Shown: positions 56,333 through 64,000 of the stretch, piece by piece
Position numbering within the stretch: position 1 is the first letter of the stretch
Layout of the letters: the number at the start of each line of letters is the position of its first letter
Source: DATHRK01 sp035465395
GTDB lineage: Bacteria; Gemmatimonadota; Gemmatimonadetes; Longimicrobiales; RSA9
Assembly (NCBI GenBank): GCA_035465395.1
Contig: DATHRK010000051.1
Coordinates: 1 to 64,000 of the forward strand
Direction: 5' to 3'
Length of the DNA stretch: 64,000 bases
The notes under the pieces: generated by a model
Told to the model about the DNA's origin: nothing
What the model saw: the letters and a program-made list of their open reading frames with translations, nothing else
Database searches by the model: none
Program-made: the position numbers and the translations under genes

Positions 56333-59083
56333 TCAGTCCCCTTCGAGCACCAGCGAAGCCTCCAGCGCCCTGTCGATGCGCGCCTTGGACTCCGTCAGGT
56401 GCGCCCGCGTCATGCGGTCCAGGGAGCCGCTGCCGGCGACCTGCCCGATCCTGCGCGACAACCGCGTCAGCTCGTAGCGCGCCAGCGACCGGGCGTCCTC
56501 GGGCGTCGCCGGGTTGAACGACGACGATGGACCGTTGCGACGATCGAGGAGCTTGTCGACGAGCTGCTCGAGGTGCGCCCGCTGGAGGTTGCGCCGGAAG
56601 CTGTCCACGCTGCGCGCGGCGCGACCGTTCCATCCGAGCTCCGTCCACACGCCGGTCGTCAGGGCATCGAACAGCTCGGCGACCGTCAACGTCGCCTCGC
56701 CCTCGGGCACGCGAGCCTCGTTGTCGATCATGCGGATGAGCCGCCCGTTGTGCATGAGCTGCGACAGCAGGTTCGACTGCACGAAGCCGATCGTTCCGTG
56801 GATCGGGTAGTCGATCGGGGCGCCCGCGTTGTTGGCCCAGTCGCCGTAGCGGTTCGGCGCGAGCTTGTTGAGCACGTCGGCATCGATGTGGAACGCGCCG
56901 GGCGCCAACCCCTCGCGCATGATCAGCTCGAGCGCTTCCCGCTCGCGCTCCACCGGGATCGGCACGAACGGCGGCTTGCCGTCGGGGTCGCCCCGGTGGT
57001 GCCGGAAGAACTCCGACCCGCCGATCATCTTCGTCACCGGCACCAGCGCCTGCCAGCGCTCGAAGATCAGGCCGGGCACGGCGGAGCGCAGAAGCTGATA
57101 GCCGTCCTGCTCGCCGATCAGCCGCTCTTCCATCTCCGGGTACACGCGTGCGACCATCGCCGCCCGGTCTCGCGCATAGGCCAACGGATCGGCGCTGAGG
57201 TCCCAGGTATTGCTGTAGGGGTCCACGCCGAGCGGACCCAGGTGGGTGTCCTCGTCGGTGTTGTACGCGTGCAGGGGTCGGGTGGCTTCGCTCGCGATCG
57301 CGAGCAGCGCGTCGCGCTCGTCCAGCGGGTCCGCCGAGCCCTTCGCGCCCTCGTCGTCGATGGGCGTGTGCGCGTAACGGATCGCCCAGACGTCGTAGGC
57401 ACCCACCTCCGGCATGGCGTAGAAACCCTGCTTGGACTCGTCGGCCTGGATGTTGGTCGGATTGTAGTCCATGACCGACACCGCGAGGCCGTTTTCGCGC
57501 GTGTACTCCTTGTCGTTCAGGCGATCCCAGGCGATGGCCGACGACGCGCGGAAGTTGTGACGCAACCCCAGCGTGTGTCCGACCTCGTGCATGATGAGGT
57601 CCTTCAGCAGCTCGCCCAGGTGGGCGTCGGGCATCGGCTCCGTACCGTCGATGCGCCCCAACGCCGCCATGGCGGCGTGCTGGAAGCCCAGCTGGTGCGC
57701 CTTGCCCATCTCCGCCAGGCACATGTACTCGGCGACCTCCGCGGGGAGCGAGCGCCCGTAGGCCGTCGCCTCGGTGATTCGCGCCCAGAGCCCGCCCGTG
57801 AAGGCGGCCGACTCGGCCGCGTCGGTGCCGGCCAGCGCGGCGACCGGACCGATCTGCTGCGAGTACTCGTTCGCCCAGCCGGTCACGAAGGTGGAGGAGA
57901 TGAGGATGTCAGCGTTCAGGATCTCCCCGGTGCGGGGGTCCACCTGCGAGGGGCCTATGGCGTAGCCCATCTCGTGCGCGGCCGTCCACCGCACGGTGGA
58001 GTAGCGCGCGTCCTCGGCGCTCCACGCCGGATCGTCCGGCGCGTCCAGGGCGACGATGGCGTTGCGGAATCCGGCGGCCTCGTACGCCTTGTTCCAGGCC
58101 TCGATGCCGTCGCGGACGTAGGGCCTGTACGCCGTCGGCACGCTGCGGTCGATGTAGAACGTGATCGGCCGCACGGGCTCGGAGATCGCCGCGGACGGAT
58201 CCGCCTTCTCGAGCCGCCAGCGGTTGACGAAACGGACCATGGGCGTCGGCTCGCGGTCGCGGGAGAAGTCGCGCACCGCGGTCAGGAAGTGTCCGACCCG
58301 GTCGTCCGCGATCCGGGGCACCATCGGCTGCTCCGGAAGGCGGAACAGCGAGTAGCGGAGTCCGATCGGAATCGAGCGAAAATCGGACACGCCGGCTCCC
58401 GAGGAGAACGTCGGCCGGTCGCCCGCCTTGTAGGTCAGCAATGCGTCGATCTCGACGTTGTCCGGAAAGGCCATCACGCCCGAGGCGTAGCTCCGACCCT
58501 TGTCGAAGGAGACGGGCTTGTTGTCGTGGTAGAACGACAGATTGTCGCCGAGATTGGCGTAATCGGAGACGAAGAATTCCGTGGCGTCGATCACCAGCGC
58601 CTTGCTGGAGTCGGCTTCGGCCTGGATGTCGAAGGCCGCCACGATCGAATGCCCGATGTTGTCCTCGAGCGACGTCAGCATCGCCGAGCCCGCGTCCGCC
58701 CGGAAGAGCGCGTTGCGGTGGACCAGGTACAGCTTGTCGCCGTGACGTTCGAAGCGCATGAGGCGGGACCCGCCCACCCGTAGCCCGTCGTGGACGTTGT
58801 ACACGCCGATCCCCTTCGAGTAGTGCATGATCAGGCCGAAGTCCGTGTCCAGCTGCTCCGGCGCGATCTCGAGGAAGAGCGTGTTGTCTCGTTTGACGTG
58901 CGTCTTGATGAAGCCGTCCCGCGCCTCGGTGTCCTTGAGCACCTCGGCGTACGGCTTGAACGGGCTGTCCCCGTCCCTCGCCTGCTGCGGCGAAGGCTGG
59001 GACGGCGCGCCGGAGCCGCCGGCGCACGCGGAGACGGCGGCCGCCAGCAGCAGGGCGGCCACGGGAAGGTGTGTCGACTTCAT
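56333..59083 (-). CDS. large zinc metalloprotease (DUF5117/DUF5118-type), lipoprotein
   Basis: A secreted or surface metallopeptidase of 916 residues. Lipobox SACAGG at residue 20 makes it a lipoprotein. The zinc site HEVGHTLGLRH is at residues 499-509 (His499, His503, His509, Glu500) with a Met-turn-like VSVMDYNPTN downstream, so it belongs to the metzincin-like group with N-terminal beta domains (DUF5117/DUF5118 type) common in Bacteroidota and Gemmatimonadota. Substrate unknown. AGGAA precedes the ATG. Upstream is the ferritin gene on the same strand, about 165 bp away. Confidence 0.88.
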   Translation of the reverse strand: MKSTHLPVAALLLAAAVSACAGGSGAPSQPSPQQARDGDSPFKPYAEVLKDTEARDGFIKTHVKRDNTLFLEIAPEQLDTDFGLIMHYSKGIGVYNVHDGLRVGGSRLMRFERHGDKLYLVHRNALFRADAGSAMLTSLEDNIGHSIVAAFDIQAEADSSKALVIDATEFFVSDYANLGDNLSFYHDNKPVSFDKGRSYASGVMAFPDNVEIDALLTYKAGDRPTFSSGAGVSDFRSIPIGLRYSLFRLPEQPMVPRIADDRVGHFLTAVRDFSRDREPTPMVRFVNRWRLEKADPSAAISEPVRPITFYIDRSVPTAYRPYVRDGIEAWNKAYEAAGFRNAIVALDAPDDPAWSAEDARYSTVRWTAAHEMGYAIGPSQVDPRTGEILNADILISSTFVTGWANEYSQQIGPVAALAGTDAAESAAFTGGLWARITEATAYGRSLPAEVAEYMCLAEMGKAHQLGFQHAAMAALGRIDGTEPMPDAHLGELLKDLIMHEVGHTLGLRHNFRASSAIAWDRLNDKEYTRENGLAVSVMDYNPTNIQADESKQGFYAMPEVGAYDVWAIRYAHTPIDDEGAKGSADPLDERDALLAIASEATRPLHAYNTDEDTHLGPLGVDPYSNTWDLSADPLAYARDRAAMVARVYPEMEERLIGEQDGYQLLRSAVPGLIFERWQALVPVTKMIGGSEFFRHHRGDPDGKPPFVPIPVEREREALELIMREGLAPGAFHIDADVLNKLAPNRYGDWANNAGAPIDYPIHGTIGFVQSNLLSQLMHNGRLIRMIDNEARVPEGEATLTVAELFDALTTGVWTELGWNGRAARSVDSFRRNLQRAHLEQLVDKLLDRRNGPSSSFNPATPEDARSLARYELTRLSRRIGQVAGSGSLDRMTRAHLTESKARIDRALEASLVLEGD

Positions 59084-59247
59084 CGTGGGGTTCCTCGTGC
59101 GATGGGGGACCGGGTTGCGATCGACCGCCTGGCATCGGGCGGCTTTGCGGCCTGGGGAACCGCCCGCGCGATGGTTATCGGTCGAGTAACGAACATAGGC
59201 CGCCCCGACCCCCGAGGCCAGCACGGCGCCCCCCCACCGGCGGGTGG

Positions 59248-59742
59248 TCAGCCGGCGTTCGTGCGCGCCCCGAATTTCTGATCCAGCATCAGCAACGCGG
59301 CGGCGTTGTCCCCCGCCATTTGGAGCTGATCCACCGCCTGCTCGGCGCTGGCCTCCTCCTCCACCTGCTCCGTGATGAACCACTGGAGGGCCACCTGCGT
59401 CGCGTTGTCCTGCTTGTCGCGGGCGAGGTCGTACAGCGCGTCGATCATGCCGGTGACCTTCCGCTCGTGCTCCAAGGCGTGCCGGAAGATCTCGAGGGGC
59501 GTGCCCCACTCCGTCGGCGGCTGATCGATCGCTTCCAACACGACGTGGCCGCCTCGGTCGAGCAGGTAGTCGAACAGCCGCATCCCGTGCCCGAGCTCCT
59601 CCTTCGCTTGAAGGCGCATCCAGTGAGCGAACCCGCTCAACGCTTGCTCCTCGAAGTGCGCGGCCATGGCGAGGTAGACGTACCCGGAATACAGCTCGTT
59701 GCGGATCTGCTCGTTGACGGCTTCCTGCAGTGCTTCGTCCAT
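59248..59742 (-). CDS. ftnA: ferritin (iron-storage cage)
   Basis: A 164-residue non-haem ferritin that oxidises Fe2+ and stores iron in a 24-mer shell. The ferroxidase-centre residues lie in NEQIRNELYSGYVYLAMAAH, ALSGFAHWMRLQAKEELGHG (Glu and His ligands) and the C-terminal WFITEQVEEEAS (Glu, Gln). Length and layout are normal for FtnA. The metalloprotease gene starts about 165 bp downstream on the same strand. With many haem proteins encoded nearby, iron supply is a plausible theme. Confidence 0.94.
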   Translation of the reverse strand: MDEALQEAVNEQIRNELYSGYVYLAMAAHFEEQALSGFAHWMRLQAKEELGHGMRLFDYLLDRGGHVVLEAIDQPPTEWGTPLEIFRHALEHERKVTGMIDALYDLARDKQDNATQVALQWFITEQVEEEASAEQAVDQLQMAGDNAAALLMLDQKFGARTNAG

Positions 59743-59773
59743 GGGCTCTCTTCGCTGTAGAGGCGACCGATGC

Positions 59774-60292
59774 TCAGTTGGCCGCGTGCACCCGCGCGCA
59801 GCCTTCGGTTCGCCGTGTGTCGGCGATCGCCAGGATCTTCCAGCCGTCCCCGAGGTTCACGAGCTGGAAGGCGTCCACGCCGCAGTGGCGGAACTCGCCG
59901 TCGACATAGACGTCGTATTCGGCCCAGACCGTGGCGAGAGGGCCGTCGATTCGCACTTCCACGTCGAACAGGGGCTCATCGATGGACCGGTCGATGCGCC
60001 CGATCGTGGCCACGAAGTCGTCCACGGGCGTCGTGGCGATCCCCCACGAACCGTCCGGCCGGCGAGCGGGACCCTTGAGCACGCCGCCCTCCACGAACGC
60101 GGCGCGGATCATCGCGGTGTCCTTCGCGCGCATGCCGTCGAAGAGCATGTCGACGGGAACCAGCGCCGCGGCCTCCTCGGGGCTCAGCTCCATGTCCGCG
60201 CGCGGCACGTCCTCCCCGGAGTGCTCGTGTTGGGCGGCGAGCGGTGCCGCTGCGATCAAGAGGGCACCAAGCAACGAAATGCTCGACTTCAT
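59774..60292 (-). CDS. secreted NTF2/SnoaL-like protein
   Basis: A 172-residue exported protein with a NTF2-like (DUF4440/SnoaL-like) fold. Signal peptide MKSSISLLGALLIAAAPLAAQ, then a helical start (PVDMLFDGMRAKDTAMIRAAF) and beta strands (LATVWAEYDVYVDGEFRHCG, VNLGDGWKILAIADT). Related proteins are usually small non-catalytic binding or isomerase-type folds; no catalytic residue can be assigned. It lies just upstream of ferritin and 28 bp after the cold-shock fusion gene on the same strand. Confidence 0.85.
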   Translation of the reverse strand: MKSSISLLGALLIAAAPLAAQHEHSGEDVPRADMELSPEEAAALVPVDMLFDGMRAKDTAMIRAAFVEGGVLKGPARRPDGSWGIATTPVDDFVATIGRIDRSIDEPLFDVEVRIDGPLATVWAEYDVYVDGEFRHCGVDAFQLVNLGDGWKILAIADTRRTEGCARVHAAN

Positions 60293-60320
60293 GAAGCGTG
60301 ACTCCGGTTCGTGGGTTCCG

Positions 60321-61364
60321 TCAGATGGGCTCGACGTCGGCCGCCTCCGGCCCCTTCTGGGTGTCGACGATCGCGAAGCGCACGCGATCCCCCTCCTCGA
60401 GGGAGCGGAAGCCTTCGCCGACGATCGCGCTGTAGTGCACGAATACGTCGTCGTCGCCGCCGTCGGGAAGTAGGAACCCGTATCCCTTGGAATCGTTGAA
60501 CCATTTCACCACGCCGCTCACCCGATCGCCATCGACCGGCGCGGCCCGTCCCGCCGTCTCCTGTCCGTCCGCGGGGGCGGGATCGGCGCCGTCGATTTCG
60601 ATCCAGCGGGCGGAAGGGGTCAGGTCGGTCGCGCGGTCGCGCAGCGCGTTGCTCGCCGTCGAGGCCACGAGCACCAGCTGCACCCCGTCCGGCAGGGCAT
60701 CCAGAACGCGGTCCAAGCGCCGCGTCAGGTCCGCCCGGTCCAGGATCCGGGCGGCGTCCTCGACGACGGCGAGCCGCACGTCCCGCAGATCCGGCACGCC
60801 GTTCCGGAGGTGGCGGTTGAGCCTGCCCGGCGTAGCTATGACGAGGTCGAACCCCGCACGCAGGTCGCGGATCTGCGTGTCCTCGTCCCCGTCTTCGTGC
60901 ACCTCCCCCACCCAGATGTCGTCGGCCTCGGCAAGTGACCGGGCCTGTTCCGCCACGCGGCCCGCGTGGCGGCGATCGTGGCACAGCACGAGCGCCTCGA
61001 GACCGTCGCCGGAGGGCGCCCGATCGAGCGCGGCGATCAGATAGGCCGCCGTCCGCTCCGCTCCTTCGGGCTGGATGAGCACCACGTCCGCGCCATCGGC
61101 GAGGGCGGATAGGACCTGTCCGTGGGCGGGTGTGGGGCGAGGCCACCCCGCGTCGGCCAGCGCGTCGCGGAGGCCGGCGGATCGGACGAGCGCGTCGTAC
61201 GACGAGGGCGGGGCGGCGCCTCTCGCGGGCGTCGACGCCGGCCGGCCGGGCCGGGTTGCGGGGCGGTGCGCATCGGCCCGGGCGCGCTCGGCTCGTCCGG
61301 CGCGCACGAGAAGGATGAAGACGACGACCACGGCGAGGGCGATCGCCCACCAGTATTGCAGCAC
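60321..61364 (-). CDS. membrane-anchored degenerate DEAD-box domain fused to a cold-shock domain
   Basis: An unusual 347-residue protein. Residues 2-20 form a transmembrane helix (LQYWWAIALAVVVVFILLV); a polar linker reaches about residue 54; residues 55-260 look like the first RecA-like lobe of a DEAD-box RNA helicase; residues 282-347 are a canonical cold-shock domain (VSGVVKWFNDSKGYGFLLP, DDVFVHYSAIV). The helicase motifs are broken: Walker A is QPEGAERT (98-105, Lys replaced by Arg104), motif Ib survives as ATPGRLNRHL, motif II DEAD has become EDAA (202-205), motif III SAT reads AST, and the second RecA lobe is absent. It can hardly be an ATPase but may bind RNA. GTG start with GGAGG 12 bases upstream; a TATGAT -10-like box is at 61404-61409. 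Confidence 0.82.
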   Translation of the reverse strand: MLQYWWAIALAVVVVFILLVRAGRAERARADAHRPATRPGRPASTPARGAAPPSSYDALVRSAGLRDALADAGWPRPTPAHGQVLSALADGADVVLIQPEGAERTAAYLIAALDRAPSGDGLEALVLCHDRRHAGRVAEQARSLAEADDIWVGEVHEDGDEDTQIRDLRAGFDLVIATPGRLNRHLRNGVPDLRDVRLAVVEDAARILDRADLTRRLDRVLDALPDGVQLVLVASTASNALRDRATDLTPSARWIEIDGADPAPADGQETAGRAAPVDGDRVSGVVKWFNDSKGYGFLLPDGGDDDVFVHYSAIVGEGFRSLEEGDRVRFAIVDTQKGPEAADVEPI

Positions 61365-61531
61365 GTTGGGTGTTTCCTCCGGTCAACTCGGTACGAGGCG
61401 CACATCATAGCCGGACGGACGGCGTCGCCGCCAACGGGCACCCGAGCCCGTCGATTCGCCAGACGCCGCCCGCCGCTGTCAGCACGCACACCTCGCCCCC
61501 GCCGTCCCGTTCGAACGAGAGCACCCTTCCG

Positions 61532-62815
61532 CTACAGGATTCGGCTGAAGAAGACATAGAACCGTTCCTTGAATCGCTCGACGACGCCTCGCGCCAGGAA
61601 CGTTTCGAGGTCCAGTTCCGTTGCACGCTCCAGGTCCGCCAGAAAACGGTCCTCCAGACGTTTGGCCACGTCCTGGGCGTACACCATCAGCACGACCTCG
61701 TCGTTCAGCGACATCGAGCGGTTGTCGAAGTTCGCCGAGCCCACGCCGCTCCAGATCCCGTCCACGGTCAGAGTCTTGGCGTGCACCATGTTCGGCCCGA
61801 ACTCGAAGATGCGAACTCCCCCGCGAAGCAGCTCTTCGAAGTGATGCCGTCCGGCGTGGTAGGTGGAGTCGCTGTCGATGTTCTCCTTCGTGGACATCAG
61901 CACGCGCACGTCCACGCCGCGCTCGACCGCCTCGACCAGGAAACGGCGAAAGTCGTCGTCCGGGACGAAGTAGGCGTTGGTGATGTAGAGCCGCTCGCGC
62001 GCCGCGGCGATGGACAGGGCGTGGTAGCGTTCGATCTTGGTGCTGCCGATCGAGGGCATGCCCGACACGAGCCCCGCGACGTGATCTCCTTCCAGCTCCC
62101 GAGGGGCATCCGGGAAGGCGCGCTCCCCTACCAGAAGCTCTCCCGTCGCCTCGGCCCAGTCCGCCGCGAACGCCGATTGGAGCTGCAGCACGGCCGGACC
62201 GCGAAAGCGCGCGCTGGTATCGCGAACGGGATTCTCGCCCCACCAGTCGTCGTGGATGCAGAAGCCGCCCGTGTAGCCGATCCGGCCGTCGATGATCACG
62301 GTTCGGATGTGGCTGCGTTTCTGCCACTTGTAAAGCGTGCTGATGGTCAGGGGGCGGAAGATGTGGACGTCGACACCAGCGTCCCGGAGCTCGTCCCAGT
62401 AGGCGTCGGGCATGTCCCCCGATCCGAAGCGATCGTAGAGCAGGAGCACGTCCACGCCCGACCGCGCCCGTTCGATCAGGATCTCCTTCAGGCGGTCCGC
62501 CATCCCGCCCGGCTTGTACCAGAAGACGTGCCAGGTGACCAGATCACGCGCCTGGGCCAGGTCCGCGAAGAGCCGCTCGCAGACCTCCGCGTCGTACAAC
62601 ACCTCGACCTCGTTGCCGGACTCGATGGAGGTGTCGACGTGGCTTTCGATCTCGCGGCAGAAGCGGTCGCCGGACACGTCTGGGTCGGCGTCCTCCCCGA
62701 GCGCGCGCACGGAGCTGACCGGGTTGCCGCGGGTCATGTACAGCACGCCGGCGAGGCCGAAGAAGAGGACGACCAGAGTCCCGACGACCGCCAGGATGAT
62801 AGAGGTTGTGTCCAT
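61532..62815 (-). CDS. phospholipase-D/cardiolipin-synthase-like enzyme
   Basis: A PLD-superfamily membrane enzyme, most like bacterial cardiolipin synthases. 427 residues: transmembrane helix at the N-terminus (TTSIILAVVGTLVVLFFGLAG), then two PLD domains. Domain 1 carries HIRTVIIDGRIGYTGGF, where the HxK of the HKD motif is HxR; domain 2 carries the canonical HAKTLTVDG with GSANFDNRSMSLNDE. ATG at 62815 is preferred over a start seven codons upstream because GGAGC lies eight bases before it. The Arg in the first HKD motif might alter activity. Confidence 0.9.
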   Translation of the reverse strand: MDTTSIILAVVGTLVVLFFGLAGVLYMTRGNPVSSVRALGEDADPDVSGDRFCREIESHVDTSIESGNEVEVLYDAEVCERLFADLAQARDLVTWHVFWYKPGGMADRLKEILIERARSGVDVLLLYDRFGSGDMPDAYWDELRDAGVDVHIFRPLTISTLYKWQKRSHIRTVIIDGRIGYTGGFCIHDDWWGENPVRDTSARFRGPAVLQLQSAFAADWAEATGELLVGERAFPDAPRELEGDHVAGLVSGMPSIGSTKIERYHALSIAAARERLYITNAYFVPDDDFRRFLVEAVERGVDVRVLMSTKENIDSDSTYHAGRHHFEELLRGGVRIFEFGPNMVHAKTLTVDGIWSGVGSANFDNRSMSLNDEVVLMVYAQDVAKRLEDRFLADLERATELDLETFLARGVVERFKERFYVFFSRIL

Positions 62816-62883
62816 GGCGCCCGCTCCGTCTCGCAAGGCACGGGCCGGGACGGGACGCGCCGTCGGGCCGGTGAGAGCGAAGA

Positions 62884-62919
62884 ACCAAAACGGGGCGCGA
62901 CCCGAAGGCCGCGCCCCGT
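62884..62919 (-). terminator. intrinsic terminator of the DUF5916-type gene
   Basis: On the minus strand a 9-bp GC stem (CGGGGCGCG/CGCGCCCCG, arms at 62910-62918 and 62891-62899, 10-nt loop) is followed by TTTTGGTTCTT. It lies about 20 bp after the stop codon of the partial gene at the right edge. Confidence 0.75.
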
Positions 62920-62941
62920 CCGTACCCGCCGGCGGTGAGGT

Positions 62942-64000
62942 CTACAATCCCAGCCAGTAGTTCACCTTGATCAGGAAGATGTTGTCAGATTCCGCATCGA
63001 ACAGGGCGTCGCGGTCGCGGCCGAAATCGAAGTCGCCGACGCTGCCCACCGAGCTGCGATCCTGCGTCCAGACCAGGAAAAGCGTGGACCCGGGCCTGTA
63101 CTCCCACCGGAAGACCGCGTTGCCCCGGAGCGACCGGAAGTTGAAGTCCGGATCGGAGACCGTGAAGCTCTCCGCCGGCCCCGCGCCGTCGGGGTCGATC
63201 ACGTAATCCCCGTCGACCTGCTGGACCGTGCCGACGTCCTCGCCGTACACGCTCTTGGCCAGCTCACGCGGCGCGTCGAACTCCTTGAAACGGGAGAAGT
63301 CGTTGGCGCTGAAGAGCGGCTGCACGAACAGCTCGAGCGTCATCCTGGGATTGAAGGTGACGTTGAGGCGCGTGTTGAGAGACAGCGTCTTCTGGTCCAG
63401 GTCCGAGAAGACGTAGCGGGTCCCGAAGAAGTCCGTCGCCGTCGGGTCGTCGACCGCCGCGACGTACTGGGCGGTGCTCTGGCCCTTGCTGAAACCGGGG
63501 CTCACCGAGAGCCGCACGTTCGACACCGGCTTGAAGTTGATGCCGGCGTTGAAGTCGTAGTCGCGCGCGCCCTCGTCGTTGCGCCCGTGCGAGAACTGCC
63601 CGTGGAAGGAGATCTTCTTGCGGGAGTCGCTCTCCATCGACACCGACATGTAGTCGATCCCCGCCCTCCGGACCGCGGGCCCGCCCCGGGTGAGACGGTC
63701 GTCGATGGTGCTCGGGCGTGTCAGGTAGAAGCCGCTGAACCACCACCAGAACGGCGTCTGCGTACCCCCCCAGGCGTGGTACTGACGGTCGGTGAGGTCG
63801 CCGTCGAAGTTGTACTGCTGCTGCGCGCCCGCGGTGAAGTCCAGACGCCGGTAGTACTTCGTGGGCGAGGTGAACTGGCGGTTGACGTTCGCGTTCATCC
63901 AGACGAAGTCGGTGCGCGTCAGGAACGCGATGTCGTTGTTCTCGAAGCCCGGGCTGCGGGTGTTCAGGGCCGTCTCCCAGCGCCAGTCCCCCGATTCCTT
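62942..64000 (-). CDS. C-terminal part of a DUF5916-type outer-membrane protein
   Basis: An incomplete gene: the last 352 codons are inside the window and the frame continues past its right edge. The protein part is a beta-barrel: repeated strands such as RLDFTAGAQQQYNFDGDL, DYMSVSMESDSRKKISFHGQ, LNTRLNVTFNPRMTLELFV and VFRWEYRPGSTLFLVWTQ, ending in an aromatic-rich segment (IFLIKVNYWLGL). This matches the C-terminal barrel of DUF5916 proteins, which carry a family-9 carbohydrate-binding-like domain at the N-terminus (not seen here) and are abundant in Gemmatimonadota and Bacteroidota. Function unknown. Terminator follows. Confidence 0.85.
   Translation of the reverse strand, partial: KESGDWRWETALNTRSPGFENNDIAFLTRTDFVWMNANVNRQFTSPTKYYRRLDFTAGAQQQYNFDGDLTDRQYHAWGGTQTPFWWWFSGFYLTRPSTIDDRLTRGGPAVRRAGIDYMSVSMESDSRKKISFHGQFSHGRNDEGARDYDFNAGINFKPVSNVRLSVSPGFSKGQSTAQYVAAVDDPTATDFFGTRYVFSDLDQKTLSLNTRLNVTFNPRMTLELFVQPLFSANDFSRFKEFDAPRELAKSVYGEDVGTVQQVDGDYVIDPDGAGPAESFTVSDPDFNFRSLRGNAVFRWEYRPGSTLFLVWTQDRSSVGSVGDFDFGRDRDALFDAESDNIFLIKVNYWLGL

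Overview
The window is a high-GC (about 70%) gene-dense bacterial chromosome segment with no rRNA, tRNA, CRISPR array, prophage or insertion sequence that I can recognise. The gene content suggests a diderm of the FCB group, most likely a Gemmatimonadota bacterium. The signs are a DUF4837-type lipoprotein, a DUF5916-type C-terminus, a PadR regulator beside efflux genes, a DUF5117-type zinc metalloprotease, a RicT homologue in a non-sporulating context, TonB and a TonB-dependent receptor, outer-membrane lipoproteins, and frequent GTG/TTG starts. The phylum is an inference from gene families, not from a marker gene.

Left part (1-29,500): an extremely acidic small protein behind a strong-looking promoter; typA; two diverged sister lipoproteins; a cation/proton antiporter coupled to a CDF metal exporter; a DUF4837 lipoprotein; a TPR/lytic transglycosylase; dnaE; accA; YdeI-like and LURP-one-like proteins; an NhaC antiporter coupled to a Cys/Met-metabolism PLP enzyme; mscL with an added zinc ribbon; ricT-metG; an M23 peptidase; fadJ; and a PadR regulator with a membrane-fusion protein and an ABC ATPase but no permease.

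Centre (29,800-38,670): the highlight, an eight-gene co-directional block with gaps of 43 nt or less and several overlaps. It encodes a six-helix membrane protein, two multiheme c-type lipoproteins (9 and 10 haem sites), an outer-membrane beta-barrel, a 16-haem periplasmic cytochrome, a 9-haem membrane-anchored cytochrome with a coiled coil, a Rieske protein and a full-length cytochrome b. This reads as one quinol-to-outer-membrane electron conduit: a bc-type quinol oxidase whose cytochrome c1 is replaced by multihaem proteins, joined to a porin-cytochrome exit. About 44 c-type haem sites lie in four proteins.

Right part (38,700-64,000): a K+ channel/ECF sigma/anti-sigma/YbjQ operon on the minus strand; a cysteine-desulfurase-like protein; a TonB-dependent receptor followed by its own ECF sigma/anti-sigma pair and a strong terminator; dacB; a rhomboid protease; a MATE exporter that seems to start at CTG; TerC; succinate-semialdehyde-type dehydrogenase; a cyclase-family hydrolase; cyclophilin; TonB; a large HExxH metalloprotease; ferritin; an NTF2-like protein; an unusual membrane-anchored, degenerate DEAD-box domain fused to a cold-shock domain; a phospholipase-D/cardiolipin-synthase-like enzyme; and the 3' part of a DUF5916-type outer-membrane protein that runs off the window.
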